The notes: generated from the sequence alone by a model not told the origin. A stretch of 64,000 nt of DNA from Thermoproteota archaeon (GCA_013153145.1 JAADEY010000012.1:31348-95347), one strand, 5' to 3'. Numbered from the stretch's first letter, positions 19,291 through 28,212 are shown. Made by a program: numbers and translations.

Positions 19291-19564
19291 GCTTGTGTGC
19301 CGTAGTGGCGATTACTGGTGCTATACCCTCCGCTCCTGGTTCAACGAGGTTAAGGACATCCTTGAGGGCGAGTACAACGTTAAACTGGAGCTGGCAGAGG
19401 AGCCTAACGAGGAGGTTGAGGCACCCCTCATAGTTGACGAGTCGGGAGACATAGTGGTTGCCGGTGTGCCGGAGGAGCCCGGCTACCTCATTGAGGAGTT
19501 GAAGCTCTACCTCGACCGTAGATTCTATCCCAGCAGTCGAGACATATCCTCACGACAGGGTTAA
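19247..19564 (+). CDS. Small hypothetical protein, possible thioredoxin-like fold
   Basis: A 105-residue protein without a firm family. It has an N-terminal strand with a VCRSGDYWC stretch, a helix, then acidic PLIVDESG and IVVAGVPEEPG. This order (strand, helix, strand, Pro-containing turn) resembles small thioredoxin-fold proteins, but no CxxC pair is seen. The start is TTG 19247 after GAGGGGGAG; it overlaps the preceding radical SAM gene by 44 bases, which suggests coupling. Its end overlaps the convergent zinc-finger gene by 77 bases. Confidence 0.6.
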   Translation: MTSGVDGGEGVVRLRLVCRSGDYWCYTLRSWFNEVKDILEGEYNVKLELAEEPNEEVEAPLIVDESGDIVVAGVPEEPGYLIEELKLYLDRRFYPSSRDISSRQG

Positions 19565-19760
19565 GCTGTTTTGAGCAGTTCTCGCATATTATTCTCCCAC
19601 AGTAGGGGCATGTAGCAACCGCGAACCTCTCACCACACCTCATACACAAAGCCTCCCTGCATAAGACGCACACACCACCGGAGATGTGCTTCTCGCAGAA
19701 CGGCTGGCCACACCTACTGCACCTAGCCTTTGCAGGGGCTCCGCAGATATAGCACCTCAT
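19488..19760 (-). CDS. Cysteine-rich zinc-finger protein
   Basis: A 90-residue protein with six CxxC pairs, including CYIC, CSRC, CVLC, CMRC, CPYC and CLDC, plus a histidine in CEKHISGG. This suggests two or three zinc sites in a B-box/RING-like arrangement. No function can be named. It starts within 4 bases of the upstream gene's stop, so it is in an operon with the two preceding leftward unknown genes. Confidence 0.75.
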   Translation of the reverse strand: MRCYICGAPAKARCSRCGQPFCEKHISGGVCVLCREALCMRCGERFAVATCPYCGRIICENCSKQLNPVVRICLDCWDRIYGRGRASTPQ

Positions 19761-20140
19761 TTCGCACCAGCCTTCTTGGCCTTCAACTCTGCTATTATCG
19801 CTCGTGCCTGCCGTAATGCCTTCTCAAGCTTATCCTTGGAGGGCGCATATATCTTGACCATGTAGTGGTACTCGTCCCTGGGCTTAACAAGCACAATAAC
19901 ATCAGCATCGAGCACGCGGTAGAGCCTCGTTATGAACTTTGTTACCTTGGATGCCGATACCTTCAGCTCCGCGCTGGGCATGCCGCTGTCGAGCTTTGGA
20001 GGGTTCACACACTCGGCAACCATCCCATATGGCGTCGTCTTGCTCTTCCTCCTCCTCTTACCACTAGACGCCGACTGTAGACTATAGACCTCCTTTATCC
20101 TCAGCCACGCGGATCTATGTCTGAGGTAGATCGGCATCAC
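19757..20140 (-). CDS. Conserved crenarchaeal-type hypothetical protein
   Basis: About 127 residues, not recognised. It has a basic linker GKRRRKSK near 28 and a C-terminal alpha/beta stretch with DADVIVLVKPRDEYHY and a lysine-rich final helix, which may bind nucleic acid. The start is GTG 20140 or ATG 20137, both preceded by GGAGG. It overlaps its neighbours on both sides, so it is part of a three-gene leftward operon. Confidence 0.6.
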   Translation of the reverse strand: MMPIYLRHRSAWLRIKEVYSLQSASSGKRRRKSKTTPYGMVAECVNPPKLDSGMPSAELKVSASKVTKFITRLYRVLDADVIVLVKPRDEYHYMVKIYAPSKDKLEKALRQARAIIAELKAKKAGAK

Positions 20141-20501
20141 TCCTTAACCTCCTATACTCGTTATCATTAATCACTCCGAGAACGTCGCGCATCACGCCCT
20201 TCTTCACTAGTCTCTCGTACGTACGCCAGATCCTCTTAACGGTTACGAAGCCCGTGTAGAAGCCCCTAGCCTTCAAGAGCTCGTAGACTAGGTCGGGGAA
20301 GCCGTCGGGATGCCCTATGTACATAGCAGCGGCCTCCCGCACAGCCCTCGCTATATCGCTTCCATGTGGGTACGGGAGCCTGCGGCCCCTCCTCCTACCG
20401 TGTTGTAGCAGGCCTGCTCTGCGCTCCTCCTCGAGAACCTCCTCTATAACATCGTCGGGTGCTTCAAGGAGAGGATCGTGTTTCTTCAAGCTCCCCTTCA
20501 A
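20115..20501 (-). CDS. Conserved hypothetical protein
   Basis: 128 residues with a charged N-terminus (EEVLEEERRAG), an Arg/Gly patch and a helical C-terminal half with LKARGFYTGFVTVKRIWRTY near 88. The latter looks like a helix-turn-helix or a small RNA-binding helix bundle. Not recognised. First gene of a leftward operon leading to the small alpha/beta protein and the zinc-finger protein. Confidence 0.6.
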   Translation of the reverse strand: MKGSLKKHDPLLEAPDDVIEEVLEEERRAGLLQHGRRRGRRLPYPHGSDIARAVREAAAMYIGHPDGFPDLVYELLKARGFYTGFVTVKRIWRTYERLVKKGVMRDVLGVINDNEYRRLRSDADLPQT

Positions 20502-20558
20502 TATATGTGTGCAGGGGAGCCTAATTTAGACTGAAATACATGGCCTCCAGAGAAGAGG

Positions 20559-20822
20559 CTAGGCTGATGCTGCGACATACTCAACGGCCATGTTGGCCGC
20601 CAGCGACTCAACTACTCTCTCGATTACCTCGTCTATATCTGCGTCAAGGTCTACGGGAACGCCGTTGACCGATACTGCTGTCTTCCCTCCCCAGCCTCCC
20701 AGGTACATGTGGACGGCGAAGCCTATCTCCTCGAGGGCTCCTAGGAGGGCGGCGATCGACTCCATTTTCTCGTTGACGTCACAGCCAATGTTTATGACGA
20801 GGTACACGTTCACCACGACCAC
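20559..20822 (-). CDS. Small alpha/beta hypothetical protein
   Basis: From GTG 20822 (20816 or 20813 also possible) the frame gives about 87 residues: a strand NVYLVINIGCDV, a helix, FAVHMYLGGWGG, TAVSVNGVPVDLD and a C-terminal helix. The frame is open to 20990 but the extra 56 residues are Pro/Arg/Gly-rich and unlike protein, so I exclude them. Function unknown. The compact beta-alpha-beta order is like ACT or ferredoxin-like folds, which is only a guess. Confidence 0.6.
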   Translation of the reverse strand: MVVVNVYLVINIGCDVNEKMESIAALLGALEEIGFAVHMYLGGWGGKTAVSVNGVPVDLDADIDEVIERVVESLAANMAVEYVAASA

Positions 20823-20990
20823 TGCACCCCGCGTGTACGCAGCCCCACTATGTACTACGGGGCGTCTCACCCGCGAAGTGACCAGGGAGATAGTATTAGC
20901 TGGCCGGAGCCCCATGCTATCCCTGGCAGGGGGTGGACTGCCCCGCGCCACGGGGCTGGATGAGAACCCCCGCGCGTCGGGCATATACAC
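20823..20990. other. 168-base gap with possible RNA structure
   Basis: Between two leftward genes, GC-rich and without a credible reading frame. AGCCCC near 20910 can pair with GGGGCT near 20957, and inside this GGCAG pairs with CTGCC. This leaves internal loops on both sides, like the pocket of an H/ACA guide. I do not see a clear ACA box or kink-turn, so this is a weak RNA candidate. Confidence 0.25.
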
Positions 20991-21176
20991 TTACTTGCAT
21001 TCATAGTTCTCGTACACCAGGTTGAAGCGCTCTGCGAGCCTGCATAGCTCACCGCGGGGCACGACCGCGACTCCTCCAGACTCGGTCCTCACTATGGCTA
21101 TGTCCTTCCTCAGCTCGACGACCGCCTTCTCAGGTTTCTTTGGGCGGCCTATGAGCCAGACTGGCTCCTTTGTCAC
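20991..21176 (-). CDS. Small conserved hypothetical protein
   Basis: 61 residues starting GTG 21176 behind GGGGAGAAG, with a TATA box near 21228 at proper distance. The sequence is a small beta protein: VVELRKDIAIVRTESGGVAVVP followed by a helix and YECK. Not recognised. Promoter, ribosome site and composition all support a real gene. Confidence 0.6.
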   Translation of the reverse strand: MTKEPVWLIGRPKKPEKAVVELRKDIAIVRTESGGVAVVPRGELCRLAERFNLVYENYECK

Positions 21177-21223
21177 GCCGTCTTCTCCCCTTCTAGTATC
21201 TGCCTAGAGAATGGGGGTTGAGT

Positions 21224-21233
21224 GGTTAAAAAC
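21224..21233 (-). promoter_or_regulatory. TATA box for the 61-residue gene
   Basis: GTTTTTAACC on the reverse strand, about 50 bases before the GTG at 21176, gives an expected transcript start near 21205. Confidence 0.45.
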
Positions 21234-21274
21234 GGGGTGAGTTTTGGGGCGGGTTTACTGCTTCAATTCTTATC

Positions 21275-21628
21275 CTAGTTTACTGGATGCATGTTCAGTA
21301 GCTCTAGGTGCTCTCTCTTGAGCCTCTTGAACTTCTTGAGGAGCGCTAGGAGCTTATCGGCTCCCGGCATGTCTATTGTCGCGTAGTATCCTCCGCGTAT
21401 CTCGATGAGTATTCCCCTATCCCTTAGCCTGTGGAGGGCCTTCCTTAGCCTGTCCTCGCCCGCTATTCCGCTGAATGCTTCTCTCAACTCTTTCCAGGAT
21501 ACTGGTCTTCCCTTGCGCTTGATGTAGTCATGCACTAGCTCTACCAGCTCCTCGTCGTGGGGTGCCTTGAACACCACTACCTCGTTGTCCTCGTATACTA
21601 CACTTAGCTCGACGCTCACCGGTATCAC
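21275..21628 (-). CDS. Winged-helix-like protein, paralog of the 50348 gene
   Basis: 117 residues: EDNEVVVFKAP near 13, then a helix-turn-helix-like stretch with VSWKELREAF, SGIAGEDRLRKALHRLRDRGILIEI, a wing with GGYYATI, and a basic C-terminal tail KKFKRLKREH. The first 85 residues align block by block with the protein at 50348-50680 (EDDEVIVVVAP, TVKELHSILSGLASEDKIRHAL). Probably a small DNA- or RNA-binding protein. TATATAT at 21655-21662 is its likely promoter. Confidence 0.65.
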   Translation of the reverse strand: MIPVSVELSVVYEDNEVVVFKAPHDEELVELVHDYIKRKGRPVSWKELREAFSGIAGEDRLRKALHRLRDRGILIEIRGGYYATIDMPGADKLLALLKKFKRLKREHLELLNMHPVN

Positions 21629-21654
21629 CCAATAAAAGCTTTACCCCATCGGGG

Positions 21655-21662
21655 GTATATAT
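21655..21662 (-). promoter_or_regulatory. TATA box for the winged-helix-like gene
   Basis: TATATAT on either strand about 30 bases before the start at 21628; a leaderless or nearly leaderless transcript is expected. Confidence 0.45.
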
Positions 21663-21720
21663 CTGGTTTGCTCTAGAGACGTGTGTCTCGCCCATAAACA
21701 AGATTGTTGACAAGCTTAGC

Positions 21721-23322
21721 TCAGAAGGCGAGATGAGCGAAACTGTACAGCATATAGGGTGCAGCAATAGCAGCGATAAACGCCGCTATCACCGCCCATA
21801 CAACGGGCTTGCCGCGCTTCATGAAGTATGTTACCTCGGCGAAACACCTACCCCATACCGTGACACGCTCGACAAGTATCTCGTGAACCACCCCCACAAC
21901 CCTTTTGAGCGATAATACTGCCTGCTTAACTGCCTCGACTATGAGTCCCGTCGCAGCCTCTATGTTTGAGAGCGTGTAGCTTGGAACTCCCGGCTTAACC
22001 CCGGAGCATAGGTGGTCGTCTATTGTTGCCAGGACCCCGTCTACTCCATGCACCTTCATAATCTCCTCAACAACCTCCCTGACACCCTTAACGGCGTTGT
22101 TGGAGTAGGCTAGGAGTATTCCAGTGAAGGTATCATCGCATCGTGCAACGAAGGCTTGGAGGAAGCCTCCGCAGAGACCGAGCCTTGACGCCGTCTCCTC
22201 TGATACCGGTATCTCTACGAGTGACACTTCTAGCTCCTTGCACTTCCTCGTAGCCAGCTTAGACAGTTCATCCACCAACGTGTTTATCTCCTTGCTTGTA
22301 GGCCACCTCGACTGCTCCTCGTTGTGCAGGTCGACGGTGGGCGTCGCCGTTACCGGCAGTCTGAGGTCATCTATCCCGACCCGCGGCCTATCGATCACGA
22401 GTATTGGTGGGTTTCCTGGCAGGCTCTTGACACGGAATCCGGCCACCTCGACACACTGAGCCATCATTGCGCCTGACTCGGTGCTCGTCCTGCATGCCCT
22501 GCTGGCGGCATCCGCTATCAGTTTAGCAAGCCTATTAGACTCCTCGACGCTTGCAACGTCGAGCTCGTGGCCCACGGTGCCATGCAGCACCATGACGGGG
22601 TGGTCTGCATATTCACGTATCCTGTAGGGTAGTGTGCTGCTCCCTGCTGCGCGGAAGGGGCCGAAGTGGACTCCCGGAATTATTATTGAGATGCAGCCGC
22701 CGTCCTCGAGCTTGTATGATAGTATGTGTGTGTATGTCTCGCGCCTCTCACACCCCATTATCTTGGCGACCATCTCGTAGTCGTCGGCAAGCCATGCACG
22801 TAGGTGTGCTGTCACCACGCGCATCAGTCTTATGCCGCGCTTGGGGCCGAACAGGATTGTTGAGACTATAATTGGTGTCAGTGCCAGCGCCGATCCTATG
22901 AGGTATGCTTCTAGGAACCTTATCCCGGCAAGCGCTGTGAGTATGACTCCGGTTGCAGGGTATAGTAGTAGTCTCTGCAGGCTCGGGGCTACACCTATGG
23001 CGAATGACGTCATGAAGCCCGTTAGGAGGGGGTAGGCGATTAATCCGTAGCCTACACCATAGATATAGGTATAAGCTGTCGAGACGAGGCCTACGAGGAA
23101 GTGTAGCCAGCACAGCCTCCTAGCAGTTGCAACACCACGGCCCGCGAGGATCCGGAGGGCTGCCAGCTCAGCCACACCCAGCAATATCATGAACGCGCCG
23201 AGCAGCCTTGAGGCCCTTACATAGGCTGCATCAACAACCGCCGAGAGCACTACTGGCAGTATGATTGACCTAGGCAACGCGAAGGCGAACTTGTAGTAGT
23301 AGCGCTCCAGCCCCGTGCCCAC
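21721..23322 (-). CDS. DUF2070 family membrane protein
   Basis: 533 residues: about six N-terminal membrane segments to residue 170, a large soluble domain with the family's IPGVHFGPF motif near 213, HGTVGHELD near 245 and LGLCGGFLQAF near 376, and a final C-terminal membrane anchor. This matches DUF2070, an archaeal family of unknown function. The histidines and the glycine-rich blocks suggest an enzyme domain, but no reaction is known to me. Confidence 0.82.
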   Translation of the reverse strand: MGTGLERYYYKFAFALPRSIILPVVLSAVVDAAYVRASRLLGAFMILLGVAELAALRILAGRGVATARRLCWLHFLVGLVSTAYTYIYGVGYGLIAYPLLTGFMTSFAIGVAPSLQRLLLYPATGVILTALAGIRFLEAYLIGSALALTPIIVSTILFGPKRGIRLMRVVTAHLRAWLADDYEMVAKIMGCERRETYTHILSYKLEDGGCISIIIPGVHFGPFRAAGSSTLPYRIREYADHPVMVLHGTVGHELDVASVEESNRLAKLIADAASRACRTSTESGAMMAQCVEVAGFRVKSLPGNPPILVIDRPRVGIDDLRLPVTATPTVDLHNEEQSRWPTSKEINTLVDELSKLATRKCKELEVSLVEIPVSEETASRLGLCGGFLQAFVARCDDTFTGILLAYSNNAVKGVREVVEEIMKVHGVDGVLATIDDHLCSGVKPGVPSYTLSNIEAATGLIVEAVKQAVLSLKRVVGVVHEILVERVTVWGRCFAEVTYFMKRGKPVVWAVIAAFIAAIAAPYMLYSFAHLAF

Positions 23323-23426
23323 AGCCTCCTCAGCCTCACCAGGGTTGTCAGGGGGCTTAGCCGGCTAGTGTGCTCAGCAGCTTATCTCTCGTGCAGAGAC
23401 CTGGTTTAAAGTGCTTTCAGCTACGC

Positions 23427-23741
23427 CTAGGGAGGTATTGCTGTGCCGGCTGCCTGGTGTGCTAGTAGGCTCGGGAGTAGGAAGAATAGGGCTGCGACTA
23501 TCACGACGAGTATTATTGCTAGTATCATTAGCCATTTGGCCGTCTCGGGGTTTGAGGCCAGTACTATGGGGATGGGGCCGATGATTATGACTGCGCCTCC
23601 CTCGCCGCGTACCCTGCCGCCGCCTGTAAGGATTGGTAGCAGTATGCCTAGCAGGGCGATCCCTACACCTATGAAGATGAGGAGCATACCTATACCGATG
23701 AGCTTGCCATAGATCCCGCCGCCTGGAAGGCCGTCACTCAA
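23427..23741 (-). CDS. DUF131 family membrane protein
   Basis: About 104 residues from TTG 23741: one membrane segment IGIGMLLIFIGVGIALLGI, the conserved AVIIIGPIPIVLASN loop, and a second segment. The loop is the hallmark of DUF131. The frame is open up to 23828 but that part overlaps the divergent methyltransferase and is Arg/Pro-rich, so I favour 23741. Function unknown. Confidence 0.75.
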   Translation of the reverse strand: MSDGLPGGGIYGKLIGIGMLLIFIGVGIALLGILLPILTGGGRVRGEGGAVIIIGPIPIVLASNPETAKWLMILAIILVVIVAALFFLLPSLLAHQAAGTAIPP

Positions 23742-23787
23742 TTTCCGGGGCCCCGGTCGCCGTCTACGTGTGGGGCGAGTATAGGAT

Positions 23788-24360
23788 TTGCTTAGCACGA
23801 GGCCTATAGTGCCCTGGGTGCCCTCCAAGAGCGAGGTTCTCGACGCGATACTGGGTATACTGAGGCCCAGGAGGGGTGATGTGTTCCTAGACCTTGGCTG
23901 CGGGGATGCAAGGATAGCTGCCGCGGTCGCTAAGAGGTTCTCGGTATACTCTATCTGCGTCGAGTTGAAGGATAGGCTTCTCGAGAAGGCTAAGAGGAGG
24001 GTTAGCGAGGAGGGGGTAGGCCATCTCGTCGAGGTTGTCCAGTCAGACCTCTACGAATACCCGTTGAAGGGCGTCAATATAATATACATGTACCTCCTCA
24101 CCAGCGCTAACTACGCGTTGAGGGAGAGGCTTGAGAAGGAGCTGGATCCAGGCACGGTGATAATCAGCCTGGACTTCCCGATTCCGGGCTGGCAGCCCGT
24201 CTGCGTGCTTCAGCTGCCATGTTCCTGGCAGAGATACCTCTACATCTACGTGAAGGGGTACTCCGACACTAAGGCCGGCGACCCCCTTAAGCTATTGGGT
24301 GGGAGGATAGATGAGGATCTCCTTGCGGGTTGTAGGGGCGGCTACACGTCGTTCCCCTAG
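23788..24360 (+). CDS. SAM-dependent methyltransferase
   Basis: 190 residues with a Rossmann methyltransferase core: [17 protein letters not shown] (motif I) near 35, an acidic end of strand 2 in CVELKDR, and [10 protein letters not shown] (motif III). The following NIIYMYLL is not an NPPY motif, so an amino-group N-methyltransferase is less likely. The start is TTG 23788, or GTG 23809, which would be nearly leaderless after the GTATAGG element at about 23778. The C-terminus overlaps cysS by four bases. Substrate unknown. Confidence 0.75.
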   Translation: MLSTRPIVPWVPSKSEVLDAILGILRPRRGDVFLDLGCGDARIAAAVAKRFSVYSICVELKDRLLEKAKRRVSEEGVGHLVEVVQSDLYEYPLKGVNIIYMYLLTSANYALRERLEKELDPGTVIISLDFPIPGWQPVCVLQLPCSWQRYLYIYVKGYSDTKAGDPLKLLGGRIDEDLLAGCRGGYTSFP

Positions 24361-25802
24361 ATGTACCTCCATAGGGTCTTCCCGCCGGGCTGGTCTGATA
24401 GCAGTATGCCGAGTGAGCGTAGCTTATCCCTTATGTAGTCTGCTAGGTCGTAGAGCTTCCGCTTCCGGAGCTCTGACCTCACCTCCACGAGGAGGTCTAT
24501 CAAGTCCTCCTCGATTCCACGCCTAGCCTCCCTGGCCTGCTCTCCTAGGACTCCGAACACCTTGTCGAACTCCGTGAACAGTCTTAGCGCTAGCCTCGCA
24601 AGGGTTACGTTCTCTGTCTCCGCTATCTCGGTATTCACTATCTTCACAAGCCCCATCACCGCTGACAGCGCCTTCGGCGTGTTGAAGTCGTTGCTCATAG
24701 CTTCATGGAACTCGCGGTGCACAGCAAGTATCCTCCTAGCAACCTCCTCCTCCCTGCTGCCCAGCCTTGCCTCCGGCGTGCCGGAAGCTATCCTGGCCGC
24801 TAGGCTCACCGCGCCCTCAATACGCCTCAGCATTGCACGGTACTGCTCGAGTATATCCTCCCTGAAGTCCAGCTGGCTCCTATAATGCGCGCTGAGCAGC
24901 CATAGCCTCAGGAGCCTTGGGCCCCACTTCTTCAGGGCTTCGCGCAGCGGGATTATGTTGCCCAGGCTCTTACTCATCTTCTCGCCGCCTATGGTGAGGT
25001 AGCCTGTATGCATCCAGTACCTGACCCAGGGGGATACTCCGAGGGCTGCCTCGGACTGCGCCCTCTCGTTCTCGTGGTGGGGGAATATGAGGTCCTGGCC
25101 TCCGCCGTGGATGTCGAAGCTGCTGCCAAGGTACTTGGTCGCCATCACGCTGCACTCTATATGCCAGCCCGGCCTCCCCTTACCCCATGGAGCCTCCCAG
25201 TACGGCTCCCCCGGTTTCCATGCCTTCCAGAGTGCGAAGTCGTAGGGCTTCTTCTTCTCCTTTATGAACTCCTCCTCCTGTCTCCACTCCTCCTTGTTGA
25301 CCCTCCCGCTGAGCCTCCCATAGTCGGGGTACTTGTCGACGCTGAAGTATACGCTGCCGCTGGGTGTTGTGTAGGCGTATCCTTTCTCTATGAGTATCTC
25401 TATGAACTCTATTATCTCCTTTATGTGGTGGGTTACCCTCGGGCTTACATCGATTCTTATCCCTAGGCTCTCTATTGCCTCGAAGTAGTCCCTGCTGTAC
25501 TCCTCGACTATCTCGCGCCAGTCACGCCCCTCCTCCCTGGCCCTCCTTATGATCTTATCATCTATGTCGGTTATGTTCTGTACATGTATAACCGTGAAGC
25601 CTCTCAACTCGAGGTATCTCTTAATAGCGTCGAACGCTACATAGGTTCTCGCATGCCCTAGGTGAGTATAGTCGTAGACTGTTGGACCGCATACATACAT
25701 GCGCACAACTCCGCGCATCAATGGCTCGAAGCGCTCCAGCCTCCTACCAAGCGTATTGAACACTTTTATCTCGGGCAGCTCGACCAAAGGGCTAAAGGAC
25801 AC
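24357..25802 (-). CDS. cysS: Cysteinyl-tRNA synthetase
   Basis: 481 residues with the HIGH-like THLGHARTY near 46, zinc/cysteine-site residues C(GP)TVYD near 39 and GWHIECS near 207, HHENE near 235 and KMSKS near 275-279. Normal length for CysRS. The C-terminal helical domain is complete. It converges with the methyltransferase gene, sharing four bases. Confidence 0.96.
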   Translation of the reverse strand: MSFSPLVELPEIKVFNTLGRRLERFEPLMRGVVRMYVCGPTVYDYTHLGHARTYVAFDAIKRYLELRGFTVIHVQNITDIDDKIIRRAREEGRDWREIVEEYSRDYFEAIESLGIRIDVSPRVTHHIKEIIEFIEILIEKGYAYTTPSGSVYFSVDKYPDYGRLSGRVNKEEWRQEEEFIKEKKKPYDFALWKAWKPGEPYWEAPWGKGRPGWHIECSVMATKYLGSSFDIHGGGQDLIFPHHENERAQSEAALGVSPWVRYWMHTGYLTIGGEKMSKSLGNIIPLREALKKWGPRLLRLWLLSAHYRSQLDFREDILEQYRAMLRRIEGAVSLAARIASGTPEARLGSREEEVARRILAVHREFHEAMSNDFNTPKALSAVMGLVKIVNTEIAETENVTLARLALRLFTEFDKVFGVLGEQAREARRGIEEDLIDLLVEVRSELRKRKLYDLADYIRDKLRSLGILLSDQPGGKTLWRYI

Positions 25803-25841
25803 TCATAGACACCATGGTATGCAATTAACCGGAGCAGTATA

Positions 25842-27026
25842 ATGGTTATCTGCGGGTGCATGCGGACAGCCATGAGACGCGTATTCGGCGGCAAGCTAGT
25901 AGAGGAGGCCCTACGCCGTAAGGAGCATCTGAGAAGTCTTGTGGGCTCGAAGCTGGACGATGAGCAGCGGAGGAGGGCTATAAGGGATCCCCATGCCAGG
26001 AGGAGGCCTAGACCATGCGGGATGACTATCCATACGAGCATTGGGTGCAGCTTCGGCTGCATCTACTGCTATGTGCCCGACATGGGGTTCCCGATGAAGC
26101 CTAGGCCATACCCCCTAGAGCCCCTGGAGCTCGTCTATGCTCTGCTGCACAACGAGTATATCGTGCCCGGGAGATGGGGCACGCTGATGGCGTTTGGATC
26201 CGTCACGGAGCCTTTCCAGCCAGAGGCTGTTGAGAGGACGCTGGGCTATATGGATGCCATAAGGAGGTACATGGATAACCCTATACAGTTCTCCACGAAG
26301 GCCAGCATAAGTGATGAAGTTGCTGACATGATCCTCGAGGCGTCACGGGGCGTTGTTGACGCGCTCATAACGATTGTGACGCTCACGAAGCACCGTATCC
26401 TCGAGCCGGGGGCTCCTCCGCCATCGGAGAGGCTTGAGACTGCCGAGCGGCTATCCCGGAGGGGGCTCCATGTAACCCTCTTCCTGCGCCCCATAATCCC
26501 CTGCGTCGTCTCGGCCAGCGAGCTGAGGCGCATAGTCCTGCAGGCCGCTAGGCATGGTGTAAGGGGCGTAGTGGCCGGCTCGCTTAGGGTTACACGGGGC
26601 ATCCTTGATAGACTGAGGCTGAAGGGGTTGAGGATAGACTGTATACTCTCAAGGCTGCCGCGTCAGCCAAGGGGTAGGGAGCAAGTACCAATACAGACGG
26701 CCGACCTCAAGAGGGTAGTGCTTGACGCTGCATCCACAGCCAGGCTGAAGTTCTACCCCTCGGCGTGCGCGTCAAGCGTAGAGGCACACGCAGTCTCCTG
26801 CTACATGTGTAGGCACGGCCCCTGCGGCGACCCATCAAAACTCCCGGTACTGGATGAGGATGGCGTCAGGGACGCTGTTGAATACTTCGGGCTAAGACCA
26901 CTCCGTATAGACGTTGGAAGGTTCACGATACGCGTGGAGGTGGCGGGGAGGCGGGTAGCCCCCTGGGTCTCGGAGGTCTTGTCGACGCTTTCGAAGCGCC
27001 GCTTCATCCTAGTCGGCCGCAGGTAG
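25842..27026 (+). CDS. SPL-like radical SAM protein, paralog of the 18346 gene
   Basis: 394 residues with the cluster triad in SIGCSFGCIYCYVPD near 65-75. AFGSVTEPFQPE near 106, LEPGAPPPSERLE near 186 and LRPIIPCVV near 213 correspond to blocks in the shorter paralog at 18346. The C-terminus adds a CYMCRHGPCG cysteine group near 325 that could bind a second cluster or zinc. The start is ATG 25842; ATG 25860 is possible. Reaction unknown. Confidence 0.8.
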   Translation: MVICGCMRTAMRRVFGGKLVEEALRRKEHLRSLVGSKLDDEQRRRAIRDPHARRRPRPCGMTIHTSIGCSFGCIYCYVPDMGFPMKPRPYPLEPLELVYALLHNEYIVPGRWGTLMAFGSVTEPFQPEAVERTLGYMDAIRRYMDNPIQFSTKASISDEVADMILEASRGVVDALITIVTLTKHRILEPGAPPPSERLETAERLSRRGLHVTLFLRPIIPCVVSASELRRIVLQAARHGVRGVVAGSLRVTRGILDRLRLKGLRIDCILSRLPRQPRGREQVPIQTADLKRVVLDAASTARLKFYPSACASSVEAHAVSCYMCRHGPCGDPSKLPVLDEDGVRDAVEYFGLRPLRIDVGRFTIRVEVAGRRVAPWVSEVLSTLSKRRFILVGRR

Positions 27027-27105
27027 ATCCAGCAAATAGTTCTGCACGGTGTCCTGGGGCCTCCCCCGGTCCGTGAATACTTCATCGCTGTATGCTCTGC
27101 CTTAA

Positions 27106-27124
27106 GGGGCCGGTCATCGGCCCC
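27106..27124. terminator. Perfect hairpin between convergent genes
   Basis: GGGGCCG, loop GTCAT, CGGCCCC: seven perfect pairs with a five-base loop, ten bases from the stop of the leftward gene and 80 from the rightward one. Placement suggests a transcript end for one or both. Archaea usually stop at T-runs and none is adjacent, so the role is uncertain. Confidence 0.4.
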
Positions 27125-27133
27125 TACTAGTAA

Positions 27134-27502
27134 TCATGCCGCCCTCTTAGCTGGCGGTGATAGGTTGACGCGTTTTATGGGGAGTTTGAGGTGCTCGGCT
27201 ATGAGCCTGGCTATCCAGGCGTACTCTGGGTTCCCTTTACTGTACCTTAGCTTGAGCTTGCGGTAGACGGCTCGGAAGAGGAGTGCACCGGCCGGGTCGT
27301 AGACCTCTATGTAGCCTTTAACGATACCCCTCCAGTTCTTTGTAAAGCATGCCTGCACTGCGTAGGCGTCGTCAGGCACCTCAATGTGGAGGCGGTACGC
27401 CTTACCCCTGGCGTATGTTGGTTTGAGTTCCTCCCGCAGCCTTATCCTGGGCTTTATTATCTTCCCCTCCCTGTCAACCACCAGCGCTATACAGCGTGTC
27501 AT
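27134..27502 (-). CDS. Conserved hypothetical protein
   Basis: About 122 residues from ATG 27502, which follows GGAAGGG and avoids overlap with the upstream gene; the frame extends to 27547. A basic, beta-rich protein with IALVVDREGKIIKPRIRL, FTKNWRGIVKGYIEVYDPAG and a lysine/arginine-rich end. Not recognised. It is the last of a run of four leftward small unknown genes. Confidence 0.55.
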   Translation of the reverse strand: MTRCIALVVDREGKIIKPRIRLREELKPTYARGKAYRLHIEVPDDAYAVQACFTKNWRGIVKGYIEVYDPAGALLFRAVYRKLKLRYSKGNPEYAWIARLIAEHLKLPIKRVNLSPPAKRAA

Positions 27503-27521
27503 GTGTAGGCCCTTCCTGCTC

Positions 27522-27824
27522 TTACTCTGCTCCTCCCTCAGAACCACTACTCCCAGGACTCCTCACCTCTACGAGTAATCTTGGAGGGCTGCACTCTACC
27601 TTGGGTTCCCCGTCGAGTACTATTGTGATCCATCTCGGATCCAGTCCCGAGGGTATCCTTGCATGCGCCTTAACCTCTACGTCTCTTATATCGCTACACT
27701 TCCTTTCGCTCACCAGCCTCGACTCCTTATAGGTCTTGACGACGACCTCAAACATGCCCGCCTTCTGCCTCATGTGCAGGATTGTCTTAGCCTGCAAGCC
27801 TTGCCACCACCCTCTCTCCTTCAC
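27522..27824 (-). CDS. Hypothetical protein
   Basis: Up to 100 residues; ATG 27755 would give a 77-residue core (MFEVVVKTYKESR, then DVEVKAHARIP and WITIVLDGEPKVEC). Mostly beta strands. Not recognised. It sits 20 bases after the coiled-coil gene and just before the small basic gene on the same strand. Confidence 0.5.
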   Translation of the reverse strand: MKERGWWQGLQAKTILHMRQKAGMFEVVVKTYKESRLVSERKCSDIRDVEVKAHARIPSGLDPRWITIVLDGEPKVECSPPRLLVEVRSPGSSGSEGGAE

Positions 27825-27843
27825 CGTGCTGCTCCAGGGGCCT

Positions 27844-28191
27844 TTATAGTGAGAGTTCTGTGAGGAGCCTCTCTGCCTCGTTGCCGAGCTCTATTAGTAT
27901 TGATGCTACCATGGGGTCATCCACCTCTCTTAGGAGGTTGCGTGCATCTATGAGGGTCTCCTTAACATCCCTCAGCATTGACGGTATCTTCGCGCCCAGG
28001 AAGGCATATGTCTCTAGCCTTATCTTCAGCCTCTCCAGCTGTAGTTCAAGGTTCTTTAAGTACTCACACTGCTTCTCGTGGCAGTGTTTTTCGAGTCTCC
28101 GAACCCTCGCCAGCGCTGTGGTCAGCATCGCCATCATCCTTGCGAGGCGGTGCAGTGATGTCAAGCCTCTCCTCTCCCCGTTTCTATCCAC
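27844..28191 (-). CDS. Coiled-coil hypothetical protein
   Basis: 115 residues, almost all helical, with heptad-like leucines through LARVRRLEKHCHEKQCEYLKNL and LERLKIRLETY, then a helix around MLRDVKETLIDARNLL. Two closely spaced CH/QC cysteines are the only unusual residues. It could be a small scaffold or ESCRT-like helical protein, but no family motif is visible. It is 21 bases from the upstream membrane gene, on the same strand. Confidence 0.6.
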   Translation of the reverse strand: MDRNGERRGLTSLHRLARMMAMLTTALARVRRLEKHCHEKQCEYLKNLELQLERLKIRLETYAFLGAKIPSMLRDVKETLIDARNLLREVDDPMVASILIELGNEAERLLTELSL

Positions 28192-28212
28192 CTGCTTCCC
28201 GGGGGTTATCCT

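Noticed and set aside
26311..26330. GTGATGA followed by CTGA
   Set aside because: Only 5 bases between boxes and inside a radical SAM coding region.
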